A stretch of 64,000 bases of DNA from Rotaria sp. Silwood1 (GCA_905250075.1 CAJNOP010000013.1:620001-684000); one strand, 5' to 3'. Shown: positions 1 through 12,552, numbered from the stretch's first letter. A program made the numbers and translations. Notes: generated from the letters alone by a model not told the origin.

Positions 1-7
1 AAAGAAA

Positions 8-613
8 TTAAGTTTTATTTACTAGACGAATTTTTCCTTGAGTAGTATGACCATCGTTGGGTCCATTTCTTCGAGCAAAATAATGTGCAATAACATAAAC
101 TGTTAACATAACAGCACTGACAAAAAAGGCAACAATATCCGTAATACGTTGATAAAAAATACCAGTTATTAGAAATAGAAGAAGAAATACTAACGAAAAA
201 GAAAAAAAAGAAACAAATTTTATTATAATTTTTTTTTCTTTAAATCAAATTCCTACTTGAATGAACAAGAATAAGAATACCATAAGCAAAATCTGGATCA
301 TTCAAAGAACCCAAATTGACAAGACGAGCAATCGTTAAGCCATCCGTAATAAGTGCAGCTAATATACCAATTGTGAGAAATGTATATTCATACCAACGAA
401 TGTTTCCTAACCCACGATGCTTAAAATAATATAAATAAATCAACGAAATAAATTAAATAAAAAAAGTATCTTACAGTTCCAAGAAATCCACTTTCTTCAA
501 TAGCAGTTTCAGTGGCTAATCTAAGACCACCTGCAAATGTTGGTGTTCGTCCTGACTAAAAAAAGAAAACAAATCATAAAATCAAATTTTAGATTTCATT
601 GACTTACATCCAT
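8..613 (-). CDS. Small three-pass membrane protein, unknown family
   Basis: Four exons join in frame on the minus strand: 608-613, 475-555, 257-419 and 8-189, giving 143 residues. All three introns (52, 55 and 67 bp) have GT..AG ends. The first exon encodes only Met-Asp, so the start is the weakest part. The protein has a short polar N-terminus and then three hydrophobic stretches at about residues 40-62, 74-100 and 102-124. The tail is basic (ARRNGP...KIRLVNKT). I do not recognise the family. The conserved-looking core contains RWYEYTFLTIGILAALITDG. The even splice phases and the loss of hydrophobicity outside the segments support a real gene. It probably sits in an internal or plasma membrane, but no function can be assigned. 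Confidence 0.72.
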
Positions 614-3600
614 ATTTATTAATTTTTTTTACTATTGAGGTTGTTGCTGTCTTTCAAATAGACCACTTACAATGCTTCCTAATTTATCTTTTGACAATAC
701 TGCAATGAAGAAAAATAAAAAAGAAGGATTGTGTTTCATCTGTTATCTTTTTCAAGGTCAAAAAGCAAAGTCAGATATAATAATGATATTGTTGAGATAT
801 ATGTAAATAATATAGAATAGACTTTGTTGTTTTTATTTCAAAAAACAAGAGTACATAGGGCATGCCAAAAGTGTTTTTCATCTAGCTCTCCTAACAAATA
901 TAATTTTATTGCAAATATTCTTTGATAATATTTTAGTATATTTAGGATTACATACAAAATTCCATATTCATGAGTGTCATTCTTCATTTATTCCTTAGTT
1001 TTCTGTGAGACTAGTGGCACAACATTTTTCAGATGCATTAAAAATTCACGTGAGAACACTTTCAAACATCTGTATTGTGTAAATAGCACATCGCATTAGA
1101 TTACGAGTGAAGGCATACCCATTTAACATGAACATGGAGTAACATAATACTTTCATATTCTACGTTGATCAATTAGTTTCATGATTTTTTCTAAAGTAAT
1201 TTTAACTGTGAAGATGTACCACATTCAAAGCGTCTTCCAGCTAGAGCCTGTTGAGTGTCAAATTTTACGATTCGGAACTAATCTGATGGAAACTATTTCC
1301 AGCTATTGTAGCCGAAAAATGTTTTATTTCTTTGCTATCAATAAATGAAGATCGTTTTCATTGAACATACGAATGATTAGAGAACATTGTATCCATCATG
1401 TCTCCAACGATTATTTCAATTAGTCTTGTATTTGTAAGATGCCAGAAGATTTTGTGTTTAATGAGTGAATTTTCAGCTCACTGTCAACTAAAAGCAGGTT
1501 CATACTCAACTGAATCGTTATTTACTAAATAGATTTAAAGAGGTCAATGTCCATCTTCAATTCTATTTTATCACATATGAGAGATCAAAGGTTAATTCTA
1601 ATGATAAAAATACAATAGAATAGTCGACAATTAGAATATAAACCATTCATTCATAAATCACTGAGGCTACCGTTAACAGAAGTCAGTCGAATAAATATTT
1701 CAAATATTTTTCATGAAATCTAGTTTGATCAAGTGGACACTATTAATATCTGGTAAACGAAAGTTTACTTGTCAACAACTGTCTAGTGCAAATTTCCTAA
1801 TTAAGCTACAAGTGAAACAAAAAATCAACTTTTTCAGCTCAGGTTTTCCTTGTGAAAGTGGACACTACAAGAAGCATCAGATGTAAACAAATTTTAGTAG
1901 AATATCACATACAAACATGTTCAAATCAATGCTAGTCTAAAGACATCATTTCAAACGACCATTTTCTGCTCTTGAAATTCAAATATCAGCTACATGATAT
2001 TGAATGCAACCATAATGATACACTACTATAATTATTAGAACAATTCATTACTGTCTCCAGAAAAAAACCGGTCTCGCAGACTACTCTATGGACTTTGTAT
2101 AATTCAATACACAAGTATGTTAAGCATTAGCCTGATGGATTGTCGAAAAAAATTTTGGAGTGTTGCTCGTGTTGAGATTTATTTCAAACATTGAATTTAT
2201 CTATTAGTATCTTGTAGTAAATTTTAGTTACATCTTACGAGGCAAATATTAACCTTCTCTTCTTCATCGTGATCAAGTTCATTAGGCCTTCTGTCGGACA
2301 ATCGGTCTTGTGCCTGGTACATTCAAATTATGTGAAATTTTCAGGATATGTTGAGATTATAGTTTAGAGACTACGCTAAAAAATTTCAGCCTTGTTCCAT
2401 AACGTTTTCGAGAAATACTCAACAGATAAAAACCAAACATAATTCATTTAACAACCGAAAATTTCTGTGGATATCCATTCTATAGATTTATTTATTTTTA
2501 TTTGAAAGAACATATCAAACTGTAGTGCCCCTTGCTTTTTAAATACCTATCTTTTATGCGAAGAAAAAAAAAAAGATCACAAGTTCAATACCTTGAAAAT
2601 CTCTCAAATCGTGCTTATCTCTTTAAAGAAGAGATTTTTTTTTGCATAGTAATAAAGAAGCTTAATTCAAAAAAGCATTCTTCCAGATACTGCAGCTTCA
2701 CATACTCTTTCAAACAAAAATAAAAAACGAGTAGCTAGAATGAAGTTTTTTCGACGATTTCGGAATATGTGATTAGAAAAAACATAAACAGAGAAACAAA
2801 TGAAAAACGATTTGTCACTTTCTTTGCGAAAAAATGTTTTTTAAAGCGGCCGAAAAAAAAGATTTGATAAACAAAGAATTATCTTGTTTGTGAAAAATTC
2901 GACGTCAACCTATCTGTCCATGCATTTATGTTCACTTCGATAATTTTGACAGAAATGAAACTTGGTTTTAGAAGGAGGAGAAACTTTATCAAAATAATAA
3001 CGAAACAGTGGGTGAATTAGAGTTCTATTTTAAGACTTCACCAGCTCAATCAGAACAAACTGCAGTTATGAAGGAACTTGTTTTTATTGTTCTAATGATC
3101 AAGTCCCAGGCTTTAACTCCATTTAATTATTATATGGAATGTTTCTCTCATTCATTTTCATGTTGTTTAAAAAATCTTCCGCCCATATTCATAAGTAATT
3201 TTTTTTTCTATTATTTTGTGATAATCTTAAGGCATCGTAAATATACAATATATAATGTAAGAGAATTGAGTTTTTTATGTTTTCTGATGAATGCTTTCTT
3301 TAATTTGTACACTATGTGTTACTCATCATAGTCTTTATCGAATAATTTACTTAGAACGATTTGTATCGTCTATTGGATCAATTAGTTTTTTGTTGTTTTA
3401 GTATAAAATCTAAAAATCTTTAACAACTCATGTATGAATAGTTAATGATGATTTCTTCGAGCACTCAAATACTTATCTTAATGTATGTTCGCATGTATAA
3501 TTAATAATGAATCCTTGTAGTTAACGAATTTGAATATGACTTAAATTCAGATAAATGTTTTTCTTAGAAAAACACATGTATCCTTTATATTAAGATACTT

Positions 3601-3777
3601 CTTATAACAAATTGTTGACTCTTTGTTATAAAACTCAAGCATATATAAATGGCTACGTCATGAATCTTGGTGCTTGTAAAAATGTAGATTGAATAAATAT
3701 TTTTTTAAATTTATTCATTGTTTTTGATAAGTGTTACGATAGAAACTGAAGACAACAACAAAGACAACAAAAATAAA
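614..3777. other. Intergenic, no supported gene
   Basis: AT-rich sequence with frequent stops in all frames. The open stretches at 2532-2723 and 3008-3331 have no splice context and are dominated by T or A runs, so I do not call them genes. I see no RNA gene and no clear repeat ends. Confidence 0.5.
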
Positions 3778-4884
3778 TTAAAATTGAGATTCTTCCATTG
3801 TATGCTTTAGTGATATTTGAAAACATCGTTGATGAGGAGTTGGTTTCAATAAAAATTCACTTCGATTTTTAGTAGTTTTAAACTTTCTTGAAATAACAGA
3901 CGATTTACGATGATGACATTTCAAAAGTGAAAATAATGCATAACGAAATCGACGTCCACTTACACAATAAATAATAAAATTTGTACAAAAATTTAAATCT
4001 TTTAATAACTCAGCTAACGAACGTATTACTAAATAAATTTCAAATGATTTTTGTGTAAAACAATAATTAAATGGTAAACCTAATCGTGATATAACATTTG
4101 TTATTGTATATGGAACAAAATAAACAATAAACATTAATGTTACAATTAATAACATAAGCATTAATTGATTTTCATTTGAATCTGTTTGACGCTTTTGTTG
4201 ATAAGAATTATTTGTTAACATGTCATGTCGTCGAATAACTGCTCGTTTAACTGTACATATTGTTAAAAAATTACCAATGATAACAATAGTTAATGGAATA
4301 TAACAATAACCAAATTCTGTTATTGTTGCATTTAATCGTCTATAGGAATGCCAACTTGCTACAGGATGACAACGAATCTTTTGTTCAATTGATGTATCCA
4401 TTGGTATAATTAAAATTCGAGATGAAAATATCATTATTATCATTGCTATGATTGTAATTTTGACACGTGCACGACTTTTTGAGGCAAATTTTGTTTTATG
4501 TAATGGAAATAGAACAACTAATGTACGTTCAATTGTTATTACAACAATTATCCATATTGATAAAAGTACACTAGATTCACCACAAAATACTAATATTGTA
4601 CATAACGATGACGAATAAAAATATTTTGATGTTTTATTTAAATATGAAAATAATTTGAAAATAAGTACCAATGTATCAGATATAGCCAATGATTTAACAT
4701 ATACAGAAAATGAGGAATAATTTAATTGTGGATATTTTAGTATTACAAGTAATGTCAATGAATTACCAGCTAACGCCAATATTGGTAATAAGTATATTGA
4801 TATATCACCTAAATTTTGTGCAAAATGATAAGCTGTCGCATTATCGAGCATTAAACTGTTCGGTTCACATAAATAACGATTCAT
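3778..4884 (-). CDS. Rhodopsin-type G-protein-coupled receptor
   Basis: Single-exon reading frame of 368 residues starting at the ATG at 4884. Seven hydrophobic segments are visible. Family landmarks: AGNSLT with the TM1 Asn, LAISDT with the TM2 Asp, a Cys at the top of TM3 (SSLCTILVF), and ERT at the end of TM3 in place of the usual DRY. TM6 has YFVPY, keeping the Pro but lacking CW. TM7 has NFIIYC where NPxxY is expected. A basic intracellular tail follows. This is class A architecture, closest in style to invertebrate peptide receptors, but the ligand cannot be told. The lack of introns differs from neighbouring genes, as is common for expanded receptor families. The 5' flank runs into a 100-base gap 11 bases upstream, so a promoter or upstream exon cannot be excluded. 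Confidence 0.88.
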   Translation of the reverse strand: MNRYLCEPNSLMLDNATAYHFAQNLGDISIYLLPILALAGNSLTLLVILKYPQLNYSSFSVYVKSLAISDTLVLIFKLFSYLNKTSKYFYSSSLCTILVFCGESSVLLSIWIIVVITIERTLVVLFPLHKTKFASKSRARVKITIIAMIIMIFSSRILIIPMDTSIEQKIRCHPVASWHSYRRLNATITEFGYCYIPLTIVIIGNFLTICTVKRAVIRRHDMLTNNSYQQKRQTDSNENQLMLMLLIVTLMFIVYFVPYTITNVISRLGLPFNYCFTQKSFEIYLVIRSLAELLKDLNFCTNFIIYCVSGRRFRYALFSLLKCHHRKSSVISRKFKTTKNRSEFLLKPTPHQRCFQISLKHTMEESQF

Positions 4885-4894
4885 CTATAAATAA

Positions 4895-4994
4895 NNNNNN
4901 NNNNNNNNNNNNNNNNNNNNNNNNNNNNNNNNNNNNNNNNNNNNNNNNNNNNNNNNNNNNNNNNNNNNNNNNNNNNNNNNNNNNNNNNNNNNNN
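4895..4994. other. Assembly gap, 100 N
   Basis: Exactly 100 unresolved bases, a conventional scaffold-gap length, just upstream of the GPCR start. The true size is unknown. Confidence 0.98.
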
Positions 4995-7458
4995 AGAGTT
5001 ACTGTTATTTTCTATAAATAAACTTGATAATTAGTTCTCAATATAAAACAAACAAAAATCAATAAGTGATTCTTTTGTCACTATGGCAAAAAAATCAGGT
5101 TAAAACTTGAGTATTTTTTCCGATTGGTACTAATAACAACATTTTTTTTTCTTTCATTGTGTTATTGAATCATTGCAATTTCCGTTGTATCCATTAAACG
5201 CATAATCAATTATGATTATTGTCCTAAAATCTAATTTCAATTAGATAGGCACAAAAAATAAAATAAATATATCTAATATAGGATTTTATAATACGAAAAA
5301 AGTACATCATTATACTAATATAAACATTAACATGGAATAGTAAGTATGTCTACTTTTATTATTAATACGAGCATGCATGTCAATTTGCATTTCCAGTAAT
5401 AAATCTAACTCCGCTATTCTTCAACATACCTAAACAAGATTAAAGTTCCCATCACGAAATCATATATTCATGCACTGCTTCCAGAACAAAGTAACAACAA
5501 TATAAAAAATTAATAAACAGAAAGACATTTTCTTTTTCTCAATATCTTAGAACTTCTATGAAGTTATGTAATAATATAAAATAAAGTTCTTCGAAAACAA
5601 TCAATCTTCACATTCATATTTCATCCATCGAAAACAATTATAAAAAAACATAAACATACTTGAACTTGAATAGGCAATAATTTCTAAAACAATATATAAC
5701 AAAAAAAAATGACTGTCGTACAAAAGTAGTCTGAAACTTTTTATTCTTAACTTTTTTAACACAATGCAGTGCATTTTTATAAACAGTGCGAACAAAACAT
5801 ATTCGTTAGGTCGCAGAAGTGTAAATCTCTAGTTAATTTTTTTTCTCAGTTATTTATATATGGTTTGATAGGCTTTAACGAGTTGTCATGAACATATACC
5901 TTTTATCTTGATTCGACCGTTGTTGAGTTATAAAAGATATTAAAAATCTCGGATGCATAAGAACCTAGTATTTGTAATTATGAATCAGCTGTTACTACAA
6001 AAAATGTCGAGTTTCAACTATGTTTACTTTGCAAAATTTTAGAAAATATTATATTCTGAGTTAGCATTAAAAAACTGTATGAAGGAAAAAACGTTACATG
6101 AATAGATTTAGAGCAAATAAGATGAACAAAATTCTATCCAATATATATTTAGCTTTACCATGTCATAGCACATATTTTTGAATATTTTTATAAGCTTATC
6201 TAGTTTTTGTAAAGAGTGATAGAAGCAAGTGTCTTATGTCATTAGAATCCTCAGATCATGGTCTACCAAAATTGTTGTTTAATATGTTTAGGTTCAAGTT
6301 TATTGTTGAGAAAATTGAATTGTTAGTTGCATTGAACGGCAAAATCAGATAAAAGAATGAAAAACATGCTCGTGTTAATCGATTTTTATTACCATAGTTG
6401 AGTTAAAAAACGGAATAGATTGCATATTTGAAAGCAGCTAAAAAAAACTGGATAAAATAATATATGTTTTGAAGAGACTTTGTTTTCTGCAAACTCCTTC
6501 CTCACAGTGTACTATTAGGCGAACATTTGGTTACAAGAAAATCATACATTTTCAACATTTAGATCGAATAAGGGTATAAATAACTTTGTTATAGCTCTCA
6601 AACAAAATGGAATACAATTTGTCCAATAATTAGCCTGAAAATCGCGATACCACAGAGAAAATTGATATCTAAATTTAGAGTATTCAACAGATCAATCAAG
6701 TACGTTTTTCGAATCTTCAAGCCAAGCTCTATACAATACTTAGATTTTTTTTCTATAGTGTCATCCGAACGATTAGTCTCGTACAATCAGTAATCCACCC
6801 AGATTCAGCCTCCAAACTTTTCTAAACTTTAGTCGGACTCTTCTCCTTCTACTGTGTCTAATTCCAGTGTGTTATATCGGACAACTTTTTCTCTCAAACA
6901 ATATTTCTTTTTTTCTTAGAGATGCTTACCTGCGTTATATCCGATTCATTTCTGAACAAAGAAATCCATTTTCAAGCAAGAAAGTCACATGTCAACTTGC
7001 CATGAAAAAACTGTACTCTGTGCCTTGGCAGAAACACGACAAAGTTTTAGAAAAATTGATGTGCTTATCTATTTCGTTTTTTAAATTAGCCATGATAATC
7101 AAAATCGATTAATACGAAAATATTTTTTTCTTTTTACTTTGATCTTGTCATTAAAGGGAAAAATTTAATTTTCTTAACAATACAGCAGAATTTAAAAAAA
7201 AGTACATAAAAGGTTTCGTAATCCAGGATCACGCGATTCTAATGAGATAAGACACCTGCTTCTATTCATTTTTACAAAAAACTAAATAGGTTGCCAAGAA
7301 TGCTCACAAATACTTATTATGACGTATGTTCGACTAATGTATATCAAGCAGGATTCTTTTAATCTTATTTGTTTTAAATCAAATCAACTAACATTTCTTA
7401 TTCAATTTTTAATACTAATTCAGAATATAATATTTTCTAAAACTTCGTAAAATAAGCA
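4995..7458. other. Intergenic, no supported gene
   Basis: AT-rich, with only short reading frames (5601-5795 minus, 6598-6786 minus, 6867-7112 plus) that show no domain, splice context or codon bias. Nothing is supported here. Confidence 0.45.
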
Positions 7459-7460
7459 TA

Positions 7461-8402
7461 ACATGTGATGCAAAAGTAATTGCACAAATGTCAATCTTTC
7501 TCTCTCTCTCTTTTCAATAAAAGGGTGTTGAAAGAAAATAGTTTTTACCAAAGATAGAGACTTTTCTCCACTTATGAATCGTCTATAACATATTTGTATA
7601 ACATGTTCACAGACAAAACAAAGCAACAGAAAAGAGAAATACCCTTAAACCGTATTCGCACTTTTTTGTGAGATCCAAAAACACGTCGCAAAATGTTGAT
7701 CCCTATATCCGTTCGATAAATAAGTTCTGAAAAGAATATTTTTTTATCAGTTGATAGGAAATTTTCTCCTCTTTTGAGCAGTCTATGATTTATATTTGTC
7801 ACACATATATAAATGAAGTGACAGAAGGCAAAAAAGAGAAACATTCGCACAATAGATGCGTAATTTTTTACATGAAATGGTCAAAAACATCTTCTTAGAC
7901 AGAAATTAATTCGATTTCTATGAAGCAATCAAAAAGACTTTGTAAAATGATAGTTTATTATGATTAACTATCATCTACAAGATGTTTTTGGCGAGTTCAT
8001 ATAAAAATTACAAACTTATTGCATGAGTGTTTCTTCTTTCTCTTGTCTCACTCATTTATCAATGGATGATAAATACGAATCATATACCATTCGAAAGAGA
8101 ATAAAACTTTCCATTAATCTCATAAACAATTATTCTTTTCAGAACCTATGTATTGAAGGAATAATATAAAAATCAATATGTTATGCGTTCCTCTTATGAA
8201 AAAAAAGCAGATTCTCTTTTAAAGGTCTCCTATGTTCTTTTGCGTCGTTTCGTTTATGAACGTGTCATAAAAATAAGTTCCATATGTTTCCAAAAAAAAA
8301 AGAGAAGACTCTATCTGTTGGTAAAAACAATTTTCTTTCAGAATCCTTTTATCGAAGAGAAATAGATGCCGATATATGTGCAATTACTTTTGCATCATAT
8401 GT
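7461..8402. mobile_element. Mariner-like non-autonomous element, copy 1
   Basis: The ends are inverted copies beginning ACATGTGATGCAAAAG, flanked on each side by the dinucleotide TA (7459-7460 and 8403-8404), the expected Tc1/mariner target duplication. The terminal string around GCAAAAGTAATTGCAC resembles known mariner termini. Inverted similarity continues inward for about 200 bp on each side (around 7461-7650 and 8190-8402). A further diverged direct copy of the left inner arm lies at about 7757-7850. No transposase is visible, and the short reading frames inside are by-products of the repeats. The element is 942 bp long and shares its ends with the one at 50345-51294. Confidence 0.78.
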
Positions 8403-8834
8403 TAGTTGAAATTCGACATTTTTTCTAGCAACAATAGGCTCATCATTACAAATACTAATTAGATTCTTATTCATTCAAATTTTTTAATGTTTTTTGCAGC
8501 TAAAAAACATCAGTCGAATCAAAGTCATAGCTATATACTTACAATCAGCTCGTCAAGCTCTATTGGATCAAACATAATGAAATGGGAAAAAATTCACTCG
8601 ATTTTTGCACTTCGACGACCTTATGATTAATAGAATTTGCGCAGTATGCTCGAAATACTTTGAATTAACTTAATAATATCATGAATATACGGCAAGACCA
8701 GTATTATTAGCTTCAAAATATGCTTCAAAAAGAAGAACATAAGAGATTTTTATCATGAAACGATTGAAATTCTGCTAACAAAGTTACAATGACTATTTAA
8801 GAGAGATGGGTCATGGGCCAATCGAGAAGTTCTA
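8403..8834. other. Spacer between repeats, nothing recognised
   Basis: No coding frame or RNA gene is evident. Confidence 0.4.
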
Positions 8835-9239
8835 TCATAGGAAAAGTGTTGAGCTATTTTTTAATCGTCACAAATGAAACACCATGCAAAAACCCTAGAA
8901 ATGCAAAGTTTAGCCTGTTGTGAGTCACTTTTGAATAGATATGAAGGAAACATTGAACGTATCTTTATCAACCTCGTAAAATAATCATTATGTTTGTTGT
9001 GCTTTTTCTCGTTCTTCTTACACGATTATTTTGCTCTCTAAATATCATGTTTATTAATTTGAGTGGTATCTAAAACGATGGAGCAAGTTTTGTTCTGCAC
9101 AACTGTATACTTATATTTTCTGTAAACAATTTTTAAACATATCTATTGAGCGTGAATGTCCGAACAACGACAACAAAAACCTACGTAATAATTTTGAAAA
9201 TTATTCTCTTTAGAAAAAATAATATCGAAAAACATTAGG
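8835..9239 (+). repeat. Left arm of a large diverged inverted repeat
   Basis: This stretch matches, in reverse complement, 12816-13198. Shared blocks include GTCACTTTTGAATAGATA followed by GAAACATTGA, later CATATCTATTGAG followed by AATGTCCGAACAA, and the inner end AAAAACATTAG. The copies differ by substitutions and small indels. The arms flank about 3.6 kb, which contains the hAT element. They may be the terminal repeats of an older element or an inverted duplication. Confidence 0.7.
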
Positions 9240-9614
9240 ATCGACAGTGCTTTCTCATGTGTTCGATAGAGTGAACAAAATTGCACCAGATGCTCTTGAA
9301 AAAATAACAAAAAAATATGCATCGAGTTCTTGAATTTATCACAAAAGACAAAAGAACACTACTCTAATATAATACTTTTTTTCTGATACTGCCAAAACTT
9401 GTCAATTAAATGACAATATAATTTAAGACTTTTTCTCCATATGAAGACTAAACAATATAGAACATCTAGAATGGATTTTTTTAAGTTAATACGACAGTCG
9501 ATAAATTAAATACTATATATAAAACAATAAATTCCGTTCAGCCCCCTGTAGATCTATTATAGTCAATATTCAATATGATCAAATGTCATTCATATCATAT
9601 ATTCGAATCATGTA

Positions 9615-10289
9615 ATGAAGTTATTTCATGAAAAATACTACTATTCCTTTCTTTTTAAATATGCGTTCATACCAAAGAAAAAAGTGTTGCACTGTTTTCT
9701 CTCTCGTTGCATGACGTTCCGCTTTTTTAATCTAACATTGTATTGTTCATTCACTTCTCATTCAATCTCGTGTGGTGAAATTTTGCATCCGTTTTTTTTC
9801 ATAGTTAATTTTCGATATAAAATAATTACACGGATTTCCATACCATCAGAAGAATAATGTTTTCTCAAGGACGAACGATCTTACTGTGCTACTTTGATGA
9901 GTTTTATAAGCTGTGGGATAGATATTTCGCACATGCATTTATTCTACCGCTCGAGCGAGTCTTAGTATTGTGCTATTATGGGATCATTGTGTTCTCAGTC
10001 ATGTCTTCATCTACGGAAACTCTTATCTGTATTAAGTGTAAATTCGCTTGATGTGAATGCTTATTTCGAAACTAATATAAGTTCTGAATAACATTCGATG
10101 ACAGACAACAACATGGAATACCTCAATTTATTAAACCAAGCACCGTTATATAATTTTACTCTCGGAAAAAAAAGAAAACACCATTTGAACAATGAAAACT
10201 ATTTACTCATGGAAGCAATAGCTCTGAAACCAGTAAAGCATATAATAGGAAAGAGAATACTGAAGATGAAGTATTTCAACGATAACAGG
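9615..10289 (+). other. Weak open frames, not called as genes
   Basis: Three consecutive short reading frames lie at 9615-9857, 9857-10051 and 10098-10352. None shows a recognisable domain or splice structure. The last one is cut by the hAT insertion. If the insertion and one target duplication are removed, that frame would stop four codons later, giving about 65 residues. Coding status is doubtful. Confidence 0.2.
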
Positions 10290-10290
10290 C
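10283..10290. repeat. Left 8-bp target-site duplication of the hAT element
   Basis: TAACAGGC immediately precedes the left terminal repeat and is repeated exactly at 12553-12560. Confidence 0.93.
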
Positions 10291-12552
10291 CAGGGGTCCT
10301 AATGGGCTGGGCTGGGCCTGAAAAAGTCAGCCCATGGGTTATCCAAGTTTAACCGGCCCAGCCCATGGTTTTTTTCAAAAAACCGGCCCAGCCCATGGGC
10401 GCCCATGGGCCGCATATGTTATTAAAATTGTTCGCATAGATAGTTTAAATTGTCATATTGAAAAATATATAATAGACCTTCCTATTCTTTTATTTCATAT
10501 ATTAAGGGCCCTCCTCGGGAACGAACTTTGTTATTTCTCATCTGGTTTCAACCAAACTTTCAGAGAATGATAGTGTTAAATAGAATAGCTTATGGTTCAA
10601 ATATTTTCCCAAGTACCAAAGAAATGCACAAATTCCAGCCAGTTCATTACTCTTTACGCGGCAAAGGATTTCGCAATAAGGATATAAGCTTACATGACAG
10701 GGCAGTGTTTAGATTGTAGAGTGCTCTTAAGGCTAGATCATAATAGAACTCGATTTATGAGTTTTTCTTTGTTTGATTTTTAAAAAACTTTTTTCGTAAA
10801 AAGTCACGAAAGCATGCCCAAAAAAGTGTCAACAAAAATGAAATATTTAAATTTTTTACTTCACCAAAAGAGAAATTCGAACATTGGGCTCTATTGCGAC
10901 CTAGCCATAATTGTTCTCTATTCAACAAAACAAAAATATCCCTTTTCTCTTGAACCGTTATTAAAAAATTCTTCTCCGCGCAAACAGTATTCTCAACAAA
11001 ATCGATTTTGAAAAAAATGCAAAATAATTATTAGAAATCGATTTTTCCAAAAATCCCCTGCTTTACATATCAACGTTTAAGATAGGCTATAAATTTGCAA
11101 CCTTAATATTAAGTATTCGTAGTCTCTTAGTAATTAGTATAGAAAAAAATTTGCACGAGATATTGACGCAAAGAGAAAGCAGTCAAAAAAGTCGAAAAAG
11201 GTTAAAAAAAACCCTGAAAATTTCTCGAAATATATGATAATAGGAGCTAAATTTTAGACAGCAAGTTCATCAAAATCAATTCATTTTTTGATAAACCATA
11301 GATATTCTGAAAGATGAGACTTCAATGTATCTTCTGTTGATAAAACTTCAATTTCGGCTCATCTCTGAAAATCGGATTTTCTGAGGGAAGGGGAGGAGCC
11401 CTTATTTTTCAAAAATTTTTTCCAATTAATAGTAACAAAAAATTTATACTAATATAAGAAAAATAAATAAAAAGAAACATTAGTTTCTTTATACCTATAC
11501 ATAATTAATACAAAATGAGATGAAGATATCAATAGCGGCATCATAAATAGGCAATATATCATACAAGTTAAAAATATCAATAAATACATATAATGTACCA
11601 AGGCTAACTAAGACAATATAAAACAACCTCATATTTTAGTGAATTGTTACTAATCTAATTACTATGATATTATCGAGTTGATCAGGACTTAATACTTTGA
11701 CCATCGACATTAGAGAAGAAAGAAACGGGTTTTCAGAAAATTTTCTGGCTTTTCTGTGCACAGTCGTGTAGTGTGCCTTAACAAAATGGTAATTTGGAAA
11801 GCTAATGATGACTAACATTTGTTTTTTAGACAAGTGCTTCAAAAAAGTGTAATTATGAATGATTACTTCACTTCATATAAAGATAAGACTCTCGCCGCTT
11901 ATAAACGGCGGCGATGGCCAATGGGTTAATGATGTTTGACTTTCATTAATAATAAAATCACCCGAACTGGGACATCTTTCTATCGCAGATGATAATCCAG
12001 GTATACAGTGAATTTGTCGAGCAAGTTTCGATAGAACAGAAAACATTCCTTGACATTCTTTCAAAAACTCAAATGGATTTTATGACAGTTTGGATTTGTT
12101 AAGCTCTAAAGCTAAACATCTTGCTAATTCATCTGTGTGTACTGGATTATAACCATAATCTTCACTTTCTGAGCTATTATTCTCAAATTTTGATGAATTC
12201 AAATCATCATCATTTTTATATTATTCAAAAATAAAAACCTGAACTTAACGTTTTTTCCATTTTCAGGAAAAACTATACCTTCTCATTGTTTGGACTCATA
12301 ATTAATTAGTTTCATTTATTCACGATTATTGCTATATTGTACCAAATAAAAGTATCAAATTCGATTTATCAAAAAATTTCAATGATAATACGCAATATCG
12401 TCTGAAAATTTTTATTTTTTTTTACGTATGGCCCATGGGCTGGGCTGGGCTGGGCTGGAAAAATTCAAGCCCAGCCCATGGTTCTCGATTAACGAAATTT
12501 CGGCCCATGGGCTGGGCTGGGCTGGGCTTGGCCCAGCCCATTAGGACCCCTG
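10291..12552 (-). mobile_element. hAT-superfamily DNA transposon, decayed
   Basis: The ends are perfect 22-bp inverted repeats starting CAGGGGTCCTAATGGG, bounded by an 8-bp duplication, which is diagnostic of hAT insertions. The element is 2262 bp long. Both subterminal regions (about 10291-10415 and 12425-12552) are GC-rich arrays of GGGCTGGGC and CCCATGGG units, very unlike the AT-rich surroundings and probably transposase-binding sites. The interior carries the end of a hAT transposase on the minus strand (separate entry). Most of a normal transposase, which is typically 600 or more residues, is absent, so this copy cannot be autonomous. The perfect termini against a broken coding region suggest that it was mobilised in trans. 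Confidence 0.93.
11870..12230 (-). pseudogene. hAT transposase C-terminal remnant
   Basis: On the minus strand one frame reads an acidic stretch (SSESEDYGYNP), then a TAA stop, then NPFEFLKECQGMFSVLSKLA followed by RQIHCIPGLSSAIERCPSSG. This fits the hAT C-terminal dimerisation domain, whose family pattern is D/NP..(W/F)(W/L)K......L..LAR..L.IP..S...ER.FS..G. Here the usual ERVFS is ERCPS. The in-frame stop lies between the acidic region and the domain. The match continues past SSGDFIINES before decaying. The reading frame at 11636-11842 on the same strand may be further 3' debris. Non-functional. Confidence 0.82.

Noticed and set aside
3008..3331. 107-codon frame
   Set aside because: T-rich composition, no domain, no splice context; likely chance.
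4710..5021. Plus-strand frame across the 100-N gap
   Set aside because: Antisense to the GPCR and dependent on unknown bases.
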